The notes: generated by a model not told the origin, from the sequence alone. A stretch of 28,298 bases of DNA from Spirochaetota bacterium (GCA_028276145.1 JAPYWX010000004.1:1-28298), one strand, 5' to 3'; positions 8,268-16,827 are shown, numbered from the stretch's first letter. Translations and numbers: made by a program.

Positions 8268-9479
8268 ATGAATGGAGTTCTTGAACCTGAAAGTAAAGTT
8301 TCTCTAGTTTTGAAGAAAGCACCAAAGCTACCTAATGTTTTTGGTGAGATAGCATATAAAATTGTTTCATCACCATATTATGTTTATTATTACGAAAAAG
8401 GATATGATGTTTTGGTAGAGTTCCAAAGTAATCCGGAAATTCACGCAATAGGTGTCGTAGATGAGAAGATGAGACCTTTAGGTATATTGATTAGAGATGA
8501 ATTTATGGCTACAATGTCTAGACCTTTTGTTTTGGATATATATAGGTATAGGAACATAAAAAGTCTTGTGAGAGAGGTTAAAACATATCCTTATTATTTG
8601 CATATATACTCTCTATACGATGAACTTGGAAGTGTTATTTTGAACAAGAAAACTGAATTTTTTGTTTTAGTTGATGAAAATGGAAGTTTCGCAGGGATTT
8701 TTTCCTCTCAAGATTTGTTAAGCTACATATATGTAATGATGAAGAAGGATATGACTTCGGCTACAGAAGTACAAAGAAATGTCGTTCCCGAAGAATACAA
8801 ATTTGTTACTGGCAATTTTGTTGTTTTTGCTGCTAGTAAGCCAACTAAAGAGGTTGGAGGAGATTTTTATTTTGTTAAGGATGTGGGTGATAAGATTATT
8901 TTTACATTGTGTGATGTTTCAGGTAAAGGTCCAAGTGCTTCGTTAATAACAACTACCTTAGGTGGTTTCTTCAATGCCTTCAATTTCGTAGGAGAGGGAT
9001 ATGATAATTTCTTAAAGAGACTTAATAGTTACCTTCTGAGCTCTTTCCAAGGTGAGAAATATGTTACTGGTGTTTTTGGAGAGATTTACAAAGAGTCGGG
9101 GGAAGTTAACTTATGGGATATGGGACATGGGTATATTTTAGTAAAAAATGGTAAGGATTTGAACAAACCAGTTTCTAAATCAAATAAGCCACTGGGAATA
9201 TTTGAAGATATATCTTTGGAGAGTGAAAAGATTTATTTGAAAGATAAAGATATATTGATAGCTTTTTCTGATGGTGTTGTTGAGCAGAGAAACAGTGATG
9301 GTGAATTTTATCCAGAGAAAAGATTTTATTCCATACTCAAAGGTACAAATAGCCCGGAACTTATAAAAAGTGCTTTGTGGACTGATATAAAGAATTTTAG
9401 GGGCAAATATCCTCAAAGCGATGATATGTCAATTTTGATGGTACAAATGGATAACGATTTAAAGAATGTGTTACTATAA
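8268..9479 (+). CDS. PP2C-type (SpoIIE-like) serine phosphatase with N-terminal CBS-like domains
   Basis: The 403-residue cytoplasmic protein has a C-terminal SpoIIE-type phosphatase domain from about residue 165. Metal-binding motifs are all present: EVGGDFYF, CDVSGKGPSASL, DMGHGYIL, FSDGVVEQ and SDDMSILMV. Such enzymes dephosphorylate anti-sigma-factor antagonists in partner-switching pathways. The N-terminal 160 residues contain two stretches of the form IHAIGVVDEKMRPLGIL and FFVLVDENGSFAGIFSSQDL, which look like a divergent pair of CBS ligand-binding domains. No antagonist or kinase gene lies nearby, so its partner is unknown. The ATG at 8268 is preceded by GGAGG with 5 nt spacing; an upstream TTG at 8256 is rejected. 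It ends at a strong terminator. Confidence 0.88.
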   Translation: MNGVLEPESKVSLVLKKAPKLPNVFGEIAYKIVSSPYYVYYYEKGYDVLVEFQSNPEIHAIGVVDEKMRPLGILIRDEFMATMSRPFVLDIYRYRNIKSLVREVKTYPYYLHIYSLYDELGSVILNKKTEFFVLVDENGSFAGIFSSQDLLSYIYVMMKKDMTSATEVQRNVVPEEYKFVTGNFVVFAASKPTKEVGGDFYFVKDVGDKIIFTLCDVSGKGPSASLITTTLGGFFNAFNFVGEGYDNFLKRLNSYLLSSFQGEKYVTGVFGEIYKESGEVNLWDMGHGYILVKNGKDLNKPVSKSNKPLGIFEDISLESEKIYLKDKDILIAFSDGVVEQRNSDGEFYPEKRFYSILKGTNSPELIKSALWTDIKNFRGKYPQSDDMSILMVQMDNDLKNVLL

Positions 9480-9485
9480 ATGTTT

Positions 9486-9515
9486 AAGAGAGGCTATGCC
9501 TCTCTTGAGTTTTTA
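9486..9515 (+). terminator. Rho-independent terminator after the SpoIIE-like phosphatase gene
   Basis: Perfect 9-bp stem AAGAGAGGC / GCCTCTCTT with loop TAT (9486-9506), followed after GAG by a run of T. It starts 7 nt after the stop codon. Confidence 0.85.
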
Positions 9516-9550
9516 TAATTAACCAACTCTTTGCGCTTAGAATATGATAA

Positions 9551-9818
9551 TACTTCTGTGTCTGTCCTGATATAAACGATAATGATAATTACAATTCAAG
9601 GTACGAACACACAGGTTCGCCCCTATATAAAATTGTACAATGGTTTAAAACAATGACAACAAATGATTATATCAGGAATGTGAAAACCAATAATTGGGAA
9701 CCGTTTAATAAAAAATTATGGCAACGCAATTATTACGAACACATCATCAGAAACGAAATTGAATTAAATAGAATTAAGAAAATATATTCTGAATAATCCG
9801 TTGAATTGGAAAAGATAA
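9551..9818 (+). pseudogene. Decayed REP-associated tyrosine transposase (RAYT/Y1 family)
   Basis: An open stretch without a usable start encodes GSPLYKIVQWFKTMTTNDYI, then WQRNYYEHIIRNEIELNRIKK, ending at a TAA at 9794-9796. The sequence then resumes in another frame with ILNNPLNW (9786-9809). The series FK..TT, WQRNYYEHIIRNE.EL.RI..YI..NP..W is the hallmark C-terminal half of RAYT transposases of the Y1 (IS200-like) superfamily. The N-terminal half with the HUH motif is missing, and a frameshift separates KKY from the NPLNW segment. The fragment is therefore not functional. Proteins of this family move REP palindromes, and this remnant sits beside the densest cluster of palindromic repeats in the window. 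CGC and AACG-rich codons differ slightly from the neighbours. Confidence 0.8.
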
Positions 9819-9902
9819 AAATTACAAAATTTGACAAGATTTTCTAATGTGCTAATTAGCCTTGCTTAATTAAAGTACTTCGTAACATCTTTTTTATTAG
9901 GG

Positions 9903-10022
9903 TTAAGGGAGGCATAGCCTACCTTAGAATTTTAGGGTGTGCGGGTGGGACTACTTAAAATAATGTGCTTAATAGCACTTTTTAATTAGGTGCTTCAAGC
10001 ACCTAAAAGCACTTTCTTAATT
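9903..10022 (+). repeat. Composite palindromic intergenic repeat, copy 2
   Basis: Order: hairpin TAAGG..AGGC-ATA-GCCT..CCTTA (9904-9926), linker CCTTAGAATTTTAGG, G-rich tract GTGCGGGTGGGAC, hairpin GTGCT-TAAT-AGCAC (9965-9978), a TTTTTAATTA spacer, the 8-bp-arm palindrome AGGTGCTT-C-AAGCACCT (9988-10004), and a TTCTTAATT end. The order and spacing match the copy at 22929-23037. Confidence 0.65.
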
Positions 10023-10040
10023 CATATATTCTCAAGAGTG

Positions 10041-10140
10041 AAGAGAGTTGAAATCTCTTAACAATTCAAATAGAGTAGGGTGCTTAATAGCACTTGTGCC
10101 TAAGGCACTTGTGTCTAAGACACTTGTGTCTAAGACACTT
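10041..10140 (+). repeat. Composite repeat, copy 3, extended by four tandem covarying palindromes
   Basis: After a hairpin AAGAGA..TCTCTT (about 10041-10059) and the tract AAATAGAGTAGGG come four abutting units at 10080-10095, 10096-10110, 10111-10125 and 10126-10140. They are GTGCT-TAAT-AGCAC-TT, GTGCC-TAA-GGCAC-TT and twice GTGTC-TAA-GACAC-TT. Differences between units change both arms together, so each stays a perfect palindrome. Confidence 0.7.
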
Positions 10141-10160
10141 TCTTATTAATTTGGAGAGTG

Positions 10161-10229
10161 TAGAGAGGTGAAGCCTCTTGGAGGCAAAGCCTCTCTACAT
10201 TAAATAGGGTGGGAGTGCTTAAAGCACTT
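10161..10229 (+). repeat. Composite palindromic intergenic repeat, copy 4
   Basis: TAGAGAGG (10161-10168) pairs with CCTCTCTA (10190-10197) around an inner hairpin GAGGC-AAA-GCCTC. Then follow TTAAATAGGGTGGG and the palindrome AGTGCTT-A-AAGCACT (10214-10228). Confidence 0.65.
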
Positions 10230-10244
10230 TATTTTTTAAATTAA

Positions 10245-10274
10245 GAAACAGGCTATTGCCTGTTTCTCAACACA
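10245..10274 (+). repeat. Hairpin with AACACAAT tail, twin of 27786-27820
   Basis: A 9-bp stem GAAACAGGC / GCCTGTTTC with loop TATT (10245-10266) is followed by TCAACACAAT. The same core (CAGGC..GCCTG and AACACAAT) recurs upstream of thiD with different outer arms. There is no T-run here, so it is not a simple terminator. The 9480-10347 gap otherwise holds only the terminator, RAYT remnant and repeats. Confidence 0.55.
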
Positions 10275-10347
10275 ATCTCTCTTAATTGAAAGAGATACGC
10301 CATTTGAACCATAATTGATTGAAAATTTTTTGTTTTGTGGAGGGTGT

Positions 10348-12828
10348 ATGAAAAAGTGGGTTTTGCCTAGTGCTATTCTGATTGTTTTTGTTTTGATTGT
10401 TAACTCGTGGGGGCTCTTTACAGGATATACTTACTTTGGTATTGATGCTAACCTTGGAATAATAAAGCAGTATTCATCAGCGATGTGGTCAATGTTTAAT
10501 AAGTTTTGGCAAAGTACATACTTATTAGGTAATCAGATAGGTGTTAACTTCAATTTACCAATGTTTTTGTCTAAAATTTTTGGTAGTAAAACACCTGTTT
10601 TTGATGTTGTCATTTACATGATAGTTTCTTTTTCAGGAATGTACTTGTTCCTGAGGAGTTCGGGAGTTTCGTTTTGGGCTAGTTTGTTTGGCTCTAGTGT
10701 TATTTCACTTACTACCTTTGGTGTTCTTTCAGTTTACGGTGGGCACCTAAACGGTAGCTGGGGATTTATATTGCTTACACTCGGAATAACAAAGTACATT
10801 TATTCTAATAACCTTGATTATACAAAATCTTTGATACTTTCGTTTTTGGCTGGTGTGTCTCTTGGGATAGCATTTTCTGACTTCCAAAGAGTTATCTACT
10901 TTGGGTTAGTTTTTGCTACATATATAATTTTCTTAGTGCTAGCAAAGTATGAAAAACCAAAAGATTTGTTGAGAGAAAAGCGAGAGAATATTATCAAATT
11001 TGTTGTTATACCTTTAGTGATACTAATCACTTTCGTTCTTTTCTCTATAAATGGTATCATTGGTATGTTTGAATTTACGAAAATGGAGCAGGCAGGAGTT
11101 AAAAAAGATGATAAGGTCGCTAAATGGCAATTCCTTACTCAGTTTTCTTTTCCACCAGAGGAGATTTTAAATTTCTTTGTTCCAGGAATATTTGGATACT
11201 TCTCTGATGAGAATTCTGATTTGCCTTATTGGGGTAGAGGTGGACAGGATTTTGGCTATTCACAAACGAAGCAAGGAATGAAAAACTTTAGGTTAGGAAT
11301 AGACAATCATGCAGGAGTTTTTGTTTTGCCTTTCTTGTTGCTAGCTTTCATTTATTTTAGAGGTTGGGAAAGAGAGAGGAAGAGGCACTTTGTATTTTGG
11401 TTAGTTGTTGCGATATTAGCACTTCTTATATCTTTGGGTAGGTATTTCCCACCTTTGTTTTGGCTTCTCATTCAGATACCGTTCTTTGATAAATTAAGAA
11501 ACCCGGCGAAGTGGATGGATATATTTGTAATATCAATCGTTATTCTCTCTTCTTTCTCGTTTGACTCGTTTATTAGGAATTTAGGTAAAAATTCAAAGGA
11601 GAATAAACAATTTTTGACATACTTATTTGTTTACTCTGGGGTGTTGCTTTTAGTTTACCTAATACTTCTCGGTGTAAAGCAGGAAATTGCTTTTGCTCTG
11701 ACTTCTCCGAACGCTTTAGCACCTTTGGGGTACAACGCAGCAGTAAAGGCAAGTGAGAATATAGTATCGTCTGTTGGTACGACATTTTTGTTTGTATTCC
11801 TTGGTACTTTGGCTCTTTTAATGGTTGAGAGATTTTCTACTAAATCAGAATTTGAACCTGATACAAGTGAGATAAAAAGGAAGATTATAATACCTCAGGG
11901 GTTACTAATATTTTTCGTGCTTTTCGCTTTTATTAACATGTATCTAATTGATAAACCTTTGTTTAAGCCTGTTGACCCTAAGAAGCTTTATGAAGATAAT
12001 AATTTAGTTTCTTACTTGAAGAAGGAATTTTCAGAAGACCCAATGAGGGTTGCTATATTCTCTGGAATAGCTAATCATTATTATACATTCTTATTCCCTT
12101 ACAATGACCTTGAGACTATACATACCATACCTCAAAGTAGAATGTCTGAAGATTATAGTAAGTTCATAGGTTATCTTAATATGGCACCTATTCCGATTAT
12201 GAAGATTTACGGTGTAAAGTATGTGATAGTTGATTTGCCGCCTACTGCTCCTCAGATTGCTGAAATCAAAGATTTAGAGTATGTTACTAATATAAATTCT
12301 GTTGTTTACTTTGGTGAAGGGAGTTCGGGACCTAGTACGATACAGCACTCAACTTATGTTTATAAACTCAATGGAGGGCTTCCGAAATTTTACATGGTGC
12401 CTAACTACATAAAGTATACTGGACAGTTTGAGTTTTTATTAACACTTCCTACGGAAGTGTTAAAGAATAGTGTACTTATAACGAATGATATAAAAGATTT
12501 TGTGCCTTCAACTAACTTTTCTTATAACCTGAAGGTAGAGAAGTATGCACCGGATTATGTGAAACTCAGTGTTGAGAGTTCTGATAGTGGTTTCTTGGTT
12601 GCTAATATGTACTATAGTCCACAGTGGCAAGTTTTTGTTGATGGGGTTAAGAGAGAGATAATGAAAGCGAATTACCTCGCCCAGTCAGTTTACTTAGAAA
12701 AAGGAAAACATGTTGTAGAGTTCAAATTCAATGGATTTTCATACCTTGCTATACTTCAGTTTGTACTTCTTTTGGCGCTTGTTGTTTTAGGTGGGTATGT
12801 GATTTATTTGTCGTTGTCAAAGAAATAA
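10348..12828 (+). CDS. YfhO-family polytopic membrane protein (GT-C-like)
   Basis: The 826-residue protein has an N-terminal membrane segment, about ten more hydrophobic segments over the first 520 residues, a soluble region of about 230 residues, and a last membrane helix before the end (LAILQFVLLLALVVLGGYVIYL, in two adjoining parts). The C-terminal motif NMYYSPQWQVFVDGVKREI followed by ANYLAQSVYLEKGKHVVEF matches the YfhO family pattern of YYPGW..VDG....AN...V.VPAG.H.V.F. Members are thought to be GT-C-type glycosyltransferases that modify cell-surface polymers from lipid-linked sugars. Substrate unknown. The ATG at 10348 is preceded by GGAGGG; an in-frame TTG at 10315 is rejected. No terminator follows. 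Confidence 0.85.
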   Translation: MKKWVLPSAILIVFVLIVNSWGLFTGYTYFGIDANLGIIKQYSSAMWSMFNKFWQSTYLLGNQIGVNFNLPMFLSKIFGSKTPVFDVVIYMIVSFSGMYLFLRSSGVSFWASLFGSSVISLTTFGVLSVYGGHLNGSWGFILLTLGITKYIYSNNLDYTKSLILSFLAGVSLGIAFSDFQRVIYFGLVFATYIIFLVLAKYEKPKDLLREKRENIIKFVVIPLVILITFVLFSINGIIGMFEFTKMEQAGVKKDDKVAKWQFLTQFSFPPEEILNFFVPGIFGYFSDENSDLPYWGRGGQDFGYSQTKQGMKNFRLGIDNHAGVFVLPFLLLAFIYFRGWERERKRHFVFWLVVAILALLISLGRYFPPLFWLLIQIPFFDKLRNPAKWMDIFVISIVILSSFSFDSFIRNLGKNSKENKQFLTYLFVYSGVLLLVYLILLGVKQEIAFALTSPNALAPLGYNAAVKASENIVSSVGTTFLFVFLGTLALLMVERFSTKSEFEPDTSEIKRKIIIPQGLLIFFVLFAFINMYLIDKPLFKPVDPKKLYEDNNLVSYLKKEFSEDPMRVAIFSGIANHYYTFLFPYNDLETIHTIPQSRMSEDYSKFIGYLNMAPIPIMKIYGVKYVIVDLPPTAPQIAEIKDLEYVTNINSVVYFGEGSSGPSTIQHSTYVYKLNGGLPKFYMVPNYIKYTGQFEFLLTLPTEVLKNSVLITNDIKDFVPSTNFSYNLKVEKYAPDYVKLSVESSDSGFLVANMYYSPQWQVFVDGVKREIMKANYLAQSVYLEKGKHVVEFKFNGFSYLAILQFVLLLALVVLGGYVIYLSLSKK

Positions 12829-12843
12829 ATTACAGTTATATCC

Positions 12844-12873
12844 TTGACAAGTGGAATGTGGTATATTTAGTAT
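12844..12873 (+). promoter_or_regulatory. Promoter of the 54-residue protein and phosphoesterase genes
   Basis: TTGACA (12844-12849), an 18-nt spacer and TAGTAT (12868-12873). The start point would be near 12880, just before the G-rich ribosome binding site (GGGGG) of the gene at 12896. Confidence 0.5.
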
Positions 12874-12895
12874 TCATTTGTAGTTGGGGGCTGGT

Positions 12896-13060
12896 ATGGC
12901 CAAAAAGTATTATTATATTGAAGAGGGAGCTCAGAAAGGAGCTAAGTTTAATTCTATTGAAGAATTAAAACAAGCAATGTGGGAGCTTTTTAAAGACAAG
13001 ATGAGTAAGGAAGAGTTTGAAAACTTCATAAAGGACAAGATAAAAGAGGTTGAAGAGTAA
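12896..13060 (+). CDS. Small charged protein, 54 residues, unknown function
   Basis: The frame starts MAKKYYYIEEGAQKGAKFNS and is mostly helix-forming and highly charged, with no membrane segment or cysteine. It starts with ATG after GGGGGCTGGT, has its own promoter, and ends 6 nt before the phosphoesterase start, so the two are probably cotranscribed. The family is not recognised. Coding status rests on the promoter, the ribosome binding site and codon use like that of its neighbours (AAA/AAG, GAA/GAG rich, A or T in third position). Confidence 0.65.
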   Translation: MAKKYYYIEEGAQKGAKFNSIEELKQAMWELFKDKMSKEEFENFIKDKIKEVEE

Positions 13061-13066
13061 AGAATA

Positions 13067-13747
13067 ATGAGAATTCTTTGTGTTAGTGATGTAGTTGAAA
13101 AATTTTTCTTTGAGTCCCAGGAAGCAGATAAAATAAATCCTGATATTCTGGTGTCATGTGGTGATTTGCCGCTTGATTATCTTGAGTTTCTCGTGACAAA
13201 GTATAATGTGCCTTTGCTCTATGTTCATGGGAATCATGATTTATATGGTAGGGGAGTGACGGGGGATTTTGACGGTATTCCTTTTTTAAACCAACTTAGT
13301 AAGTCAAAGTTTGATTTTGGGTATCAATTTGACTACAGGGGGAGCTTTGGAGGTGTGAACGTTGATTGTAAAATTTTGAATGTTAAGGGAATTAATTTTG
13401 TAGGGTTTGACGGTAGCTATAAGTACAACAACGGTCCCCATCAGTTTACTGAAGAAGAGATGAGAAGAAAGGTGAGAAGTGTAGATTTCAGATTGACTTT
13501 AAGAAAGTTGCTTTTTGGTAAGTCTGTTGATGTTGTTATTACTCATGCTCCGCCTTTTGGTATACATGATGGGAAAGATTTACCTCACAGGGGTTTTAAG
13601 GTTTTTCTAGATTTCATGAAAAAGTATAAGCCTAAGTATCTTTTACATGGGCATGTTCATATCTACGATAAGAGAGAGAGCAGAATTACAATCTATGAAG
13701 GTGTTAAGGTTGTTAATTGCTATGGGCACTATGTAATTGATTTGTGA
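13067..13747 (+). CDS. Calcineurin-like metallophosphoesterase
   Basis: The 226-residue protein has the metallophosphoesterase motif series: SDVVE (D8), SCGDLP (about 31-36), YVHGNHD (about 54-60), THAPPFG (about 161-167) and LLHGHVH (about 194-200). The first motif is normally DxH; here the histidine is absent (D-V-V). The SCGDLPLDYLE and NVPLLYVHGNHD wording places it in a subgroup of Icc-like predicted phosphoesterases that share this loss. The substrate is unknown. It follows a small gene by 6 nt and ends 2 nt before the convergent stop of the sigma-54 activator, so both share a very tight 3' junction with no separate terminator. Confidence 0.88.
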   Translation: MRILCVSDVVEKFFFESQEADKINPDILVSCGDLPLDYLEFLVTKYNVPLLYVHGNHDLYGRGVTGDFDGIPFLNQLSKSKFDFGYQFDYRGSFGGVNVDCKILNVKGINFVGFDGSYKYNNGPHQFTEEEMRRKVRSVDFRLTLRKLLFGKSVDVVITHAPPFGIHDGKDLPHRGFKVFLDFMKKYKPKYLLHGHVHIYDKRESRITIYEGVKVVNCYGHYVIDL

Positions 13748-13749
13748 TT

Positions 13750-15846
13750 CTATTGAAGGTTGTGTTTTTTAAGGTAGCTGTCAAGGGTATTTCTGTTTAT
13801 TCCTAGAATTTTTGAAGCTTTGAGTTTATTGTTGTTCGTTTTGAGTAGTACTTTGGTTATTATTGTTTTTTCTACTGGGGTTATTAGTTTATCGTAAAGC
13901 ATATTTTCGTTGTTTATGTCTGCTTTTTCAATGAACTTTGATATTATTTCGGATATTTTCTCTTCGTAGTTTGCGTGTGATGTTGCTTGAAGCAATATTT
14001 CCTTAGGTAATAATTCCAAGGTTATGGTGTCACTTTGACATAGGATTACGGCTCTTTCAATTACATTTTCTAGCTCTCTTACATTCCCGGGCCAATCGTA
14101 CTCCATTAGAATATTCATAGCTTCCTTGTCTACTTTCCTTATGGTCTTTTTGTGTTCTACTGAAAATTTTCTTATGAATTCGTCTACCAAAAGAGGTATA
14201 TCCTCTTTTCTCTCTCTTAGTGGTGGAAGTGAGATTTTTATTACGTTCAGCCTGTAGAATAGGTCTAGTCTGAATTTTCCTTCTTCCACGAGTTTTTGAA
14301 GGTTTTTGTTTGTGGCTGCTATTATTCTTACGTCTACCTTTGTGGGTAGACCTCCTATTGGTTCTACTTCTTTTTCCTGTAAAACCCTTAGTAGTTTTGC
14401 CTGTAAGGACAAAGGCATATCGCCTATTTCGTCTAAAAACAGTGTTCCGCCGTTTGCAAGTAAGATTTTACCCTTTTTGTCACTTGTTGCCCCGGTAAAT
14501 GAGCCCTTTTTGTAACCGAATAGCTCACTTTCAAGTAGTGTTTCTGGTATTGCTGCGCAGTTTAGGCTTACGAATGGCATGTTCCTTCTACTACTGTTGA
14601 AGTGTATTGCTTTGGCTATTAGTTCCTTTCCTGTTCCTGATTCACCTTCTATGAGAACGGTGGAGTTGGTATCTGAAACTATGTTTACAATTCTGAAGAC
14701 TTCTAGCATTTTTTCTGATTTACCTATTATGTTGCTTATCTTGTACTTTGATGCCAATTGCTTTTTTAATTCTTCGTTTTCGCTTAGTAGTTTGTTGGTT
14801 TCCTCTTTTCTCTTTATATAGTGCATTACAGAAATAGCAATATTGTTTGAAATTTCGTTTAAAAGCTTACCAATTGTTTCAAATTCGGCAATGTTCTTAA
14901 ATTCCTTTTCTATACTCATTACTCCTAGTAACTCATTTCCGAAGACTATAGGTGTAGCAAAAAAGGATATCCTTTTGTTTGCTGCTCTCTTTGCTCCCGT
15001 TTTGTTTAAAAACCTTTTGTCTTTCCATATGTTGGGTACGAAAATCGGAGACAGGTTTTTTGCGACATTTCCTATTATGCCTTCCCCTACTCTGTATACT
15101 CCTTTGTTTTTCTCTTCTTCCGTTAAGCCGAAGCTTTGAACTATCCTTAAGGTTTCTTTATCAGTCTTATCAAACAGAAATATCATTCCTCTTTCTATGT
15201 TTACTTCCTCAACAAGTATATTCATTATTTTCTTAAATGCTGTATCAAGTTCGTTTATGTTTTGAGTTGCTTTGTACACTCTTGATAGTATCCTGTAGTA
15301 TGTTATTTCTAAGTTCTTTTTCTCGATTTCTAATAATTTCTCAAGGATATTTGAGAAAATAGTTGATATCAGGCTTACTAATTCCAGAGATTCCTTAGTG
15401 TATTTGGTTTCAGTGAAGCTTTCTAGATTTATTATGTATAAAACTTCGTTTTTTACATAGACAGGAATTGTGATTTCTGATTTTGTTTCTCCTGACAGTG
15501 GAATGAAAAATTTGTCGCTAGAGAGATTATCTGAAATATAGGGTGCTTTGTTTCTGTATACCCAGCCTACTATTCCTTTGTCAAAAGGTATAAAGGTATT
15601 GCTTTTGGGCTTAAGAGTAAGTTTATCGTCTGATTTTTCAACCACGAATTTTATTTCGAGCCCTTCACCTAATGAATCTACTTCGTATATACTTCCTATG
15701 TCTGAATCTGTTATTTGAGTTAAGAATAGAATTGCTTTTCCTAGTGCTTCTCTGGGTGATGTAGATGAGATGGAAGAGATGAAGTCTGCTATTTCTGCTG
15801 TGCTTACAAGCCTTTGAGTGATATCCATAACATAAATTTTAAACAT
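13750..15846 (-). CDS. Sigma-54-dependent transcriptional activator with two GAF domains
   Basis: The 698-residue protein has two GAF sensor domains (about 20-165 and 185-345 by pattern), a short coiled coil, an AAA+ domain and a Fis-type helix-turn-helix. In the AAA+ part are Walker A GESGTGKE, the sigma-54 contact loop as GSFTGA (usual GAFTGA), Walker B GGTLFLDEI and the arginine-rich PPLRERKEDIP. The C-terminus NNNKLKASKILGINRNTLDSYL is the DNA-binding helix pair. It lacks a receiver domain, so its input is probably a small ligand bound by the GAFs. The start at ATG 15846 is preferred over a TTG at 15870 because a TATATT box covers the latter. No sigma-54 promoter was found in the window. 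Confidence 0.93.
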   Translation of the reverse strand: MFKIYVMDITQRLVSTAEIADFISSISSTSPREALGKAILFLTQITDSDIGSIYEVDSLGEGLEIKFVVEKSDDKLTLKPKSNTFIPFDKGIVGWVYRNKAPYISDNLSSDKFFIPLSGETKSEITIPVYVKNEVLYIINLESFTETKYTKESLELVSLISTIFSNILEKLLEIEKKNLEITYYRILSRVYKATQNINELDTAFKKIMNILVEEVNIERGMIFLFDKTDKETLRIVQSFGLTEEEKNKGVYRVGEGIIGNVAKNLSPIFVPNIWKDKRFLNKTGAKRAANKRISFFATPIVFGNELLGVMSIEKEFKNIAEFETIGKLLNEISNNIAISVMHYIKRKEETNKLLSENEELKKQLASKYKISNIIGKSEKMLEVFRIVNIVSDTNSTVLIEGESGTGKELIAKAIHFNSSRRNMPFVSLNCAAIPETLLESELFGYKKGSFTGATSDKKGKILLANGGTLFLDEIGDMPLSLQAKLLRVLQEKEVEPIGGLPTKVDVRIIAATNKNLQKLVEEGKFRLDLFYRLNVIKISLPPLRERKEDIPLLVDEFIRKFSVEHKKTIRKVDKEAMNILMEYDWPGNVRELENVIERAVILCQSDTITLELLPKEILLQATSHANYEEKISEIISKFIEKADINNENMLYDKLITPVEKTIITKVLLKTNNNKLKASKILGINRNTLDSYLKKHNLQ

Positions 15847-15981
15847 ACTACCAAATGTTTTTAAACTCAATATAATCTGTTGGGAAAATCCTACACCTTA
15901 AGCACAATATATTTGAGGTAAAATAGTTCTGCTCTTAAAGTTTTATGTAGTAGTTGGAACTGCTTAAAGTGGTGCTTAAGG

Positions 15982-16827
15982 TTATGAAGGTGCGTAGTTT
16001 TTGAGGAATTCGTAAGCTTCTTGGATTATCCAGTCGGGTGTAGATGTCCCGGCTGCTATTCCTACTTTTCTTTTTCCTTTCAGAATTTCTGGGTTTAATT
16101 GGCTAATTCTTTCTACATGTACGGCTTTGGTGTATTTTGCACATAAGTCTCTGAGCTTTTTTGTGTTTGAGCTGTTGTATCCTCCTAGTACTACCATTAG
16201 GTCGCATTCTTTTGATAACTCAACGACAGATTTTTGCCTATTTATGACTGGTGTGCATATAGTCATGAATATTCTTGTTTCGTCAAATTCAGTTACCAAC
16301 TCTTTGACAATCTCCTTGAATTTTTCATAGTTCATTGTTGTTTGTGCGAAGACTGCTACTTTTTTTACTTTAGGCAATTCCTTTATGCCTACTGATGGCT
16401 CAATTACGGTAGAATTGTCTTTTACATTGAGGTAGTATCCTCTTGTTTCCGGATGGTCTTTTTCACCTATTATTATTATGTGGTACCCTTCTTTTACCAT
16501 CTTTTTTGTCAGGTAGTGGACTCTCAGAACATACGGACATGTGGTGTCTATTATTTTCTTTACATTAGGGTTGCTTTTTATTTTTTCTCTTTCTTCGTCG
16601 GAAATCCCATGAGCCCTTATAACTACAATTCCATTGTATTCATCAATGTTCTGAGAAAATTTTACATTACTTTCTTCATATTTTTTTATTGCGTCCTTGT
16701 TGTGTATCAGTTCACCAGTTACGTATATCTCCTCTTCAGAGTATTCATCAACGACTTTTTCTAGTGATTCTATTGCTTTCCTAACACCAAAACAAAAACC
16801 TATATCTTTTGCTATTTCTACTTCCAT
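15982..16827 (-). CDS. ispH: 4-hydroxy-3-methylbut-2-enyl diphosphate reductase
   Basis: The last enzyme of the MEP isoprenoid pathway, 281 residues, normal length for the short form. It makes IPP and DMAPP from HMBPP using a [4Fe-4S] cluster. The three cluster cysteines are C12 (IGFCFGVRKA), C97 (DTTCPYV) and C191 (MTICTPVINRQ). Substrate-binding elements are seen at GELIHN, RAHGIS, GEKDHPETRG (with H125 and E127), SSNTKKL and AGTSTPDWII. It is a single gene with its own strong promoter, and that promoter leaves only a few leader nucleotides. The 111-nt gap to the next gene downstream has partial copies of the TGCTTAAG-type repeat. Confidence 0.97.
   Translation of the reverse strand: MEVEIAKDIGFCFGVRKAIESLEKVVDEYSEEEIYVTGELIHNKDAIKKYEESNVKFSQNIDEYNGIVVIRAHGISDEEREKIKSNPNVKKIIDTTCPYVLRVHYLTKKMVKEGYHIIIIGEKDHPETRGYYLNVKDNSTVIEPSVGIKELPKVKKVAVFAQTTMNYEKFKEIVKELVTEFDETRIFMTICTPVINRQKSVVELSKECDLMVVLGGYNSSNTKKLRDLCAKYTKAVHVERISQLNPEILKGKRKVGIAAGTSTPDWIIQEAYEFLKNYAPS

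Noticed and set aside
10080..10140. CRISPR array
   Set aside because: Units are 15-16 nt palindromes that abut directly, with no spacers and no cas genes.
10315..10347. TTG start for the YfhO-family gene
   Set aside because: The G-rich ribosome binding site lies inside the extension and fits ATG 10348.
14306..15236. Several overlapping + strand open frames inside the sigma-54 activator region
   Set aside because: They are antisense shadows of the AT-rich coding strand, with no ribosome binding sites and unlikely compositions.
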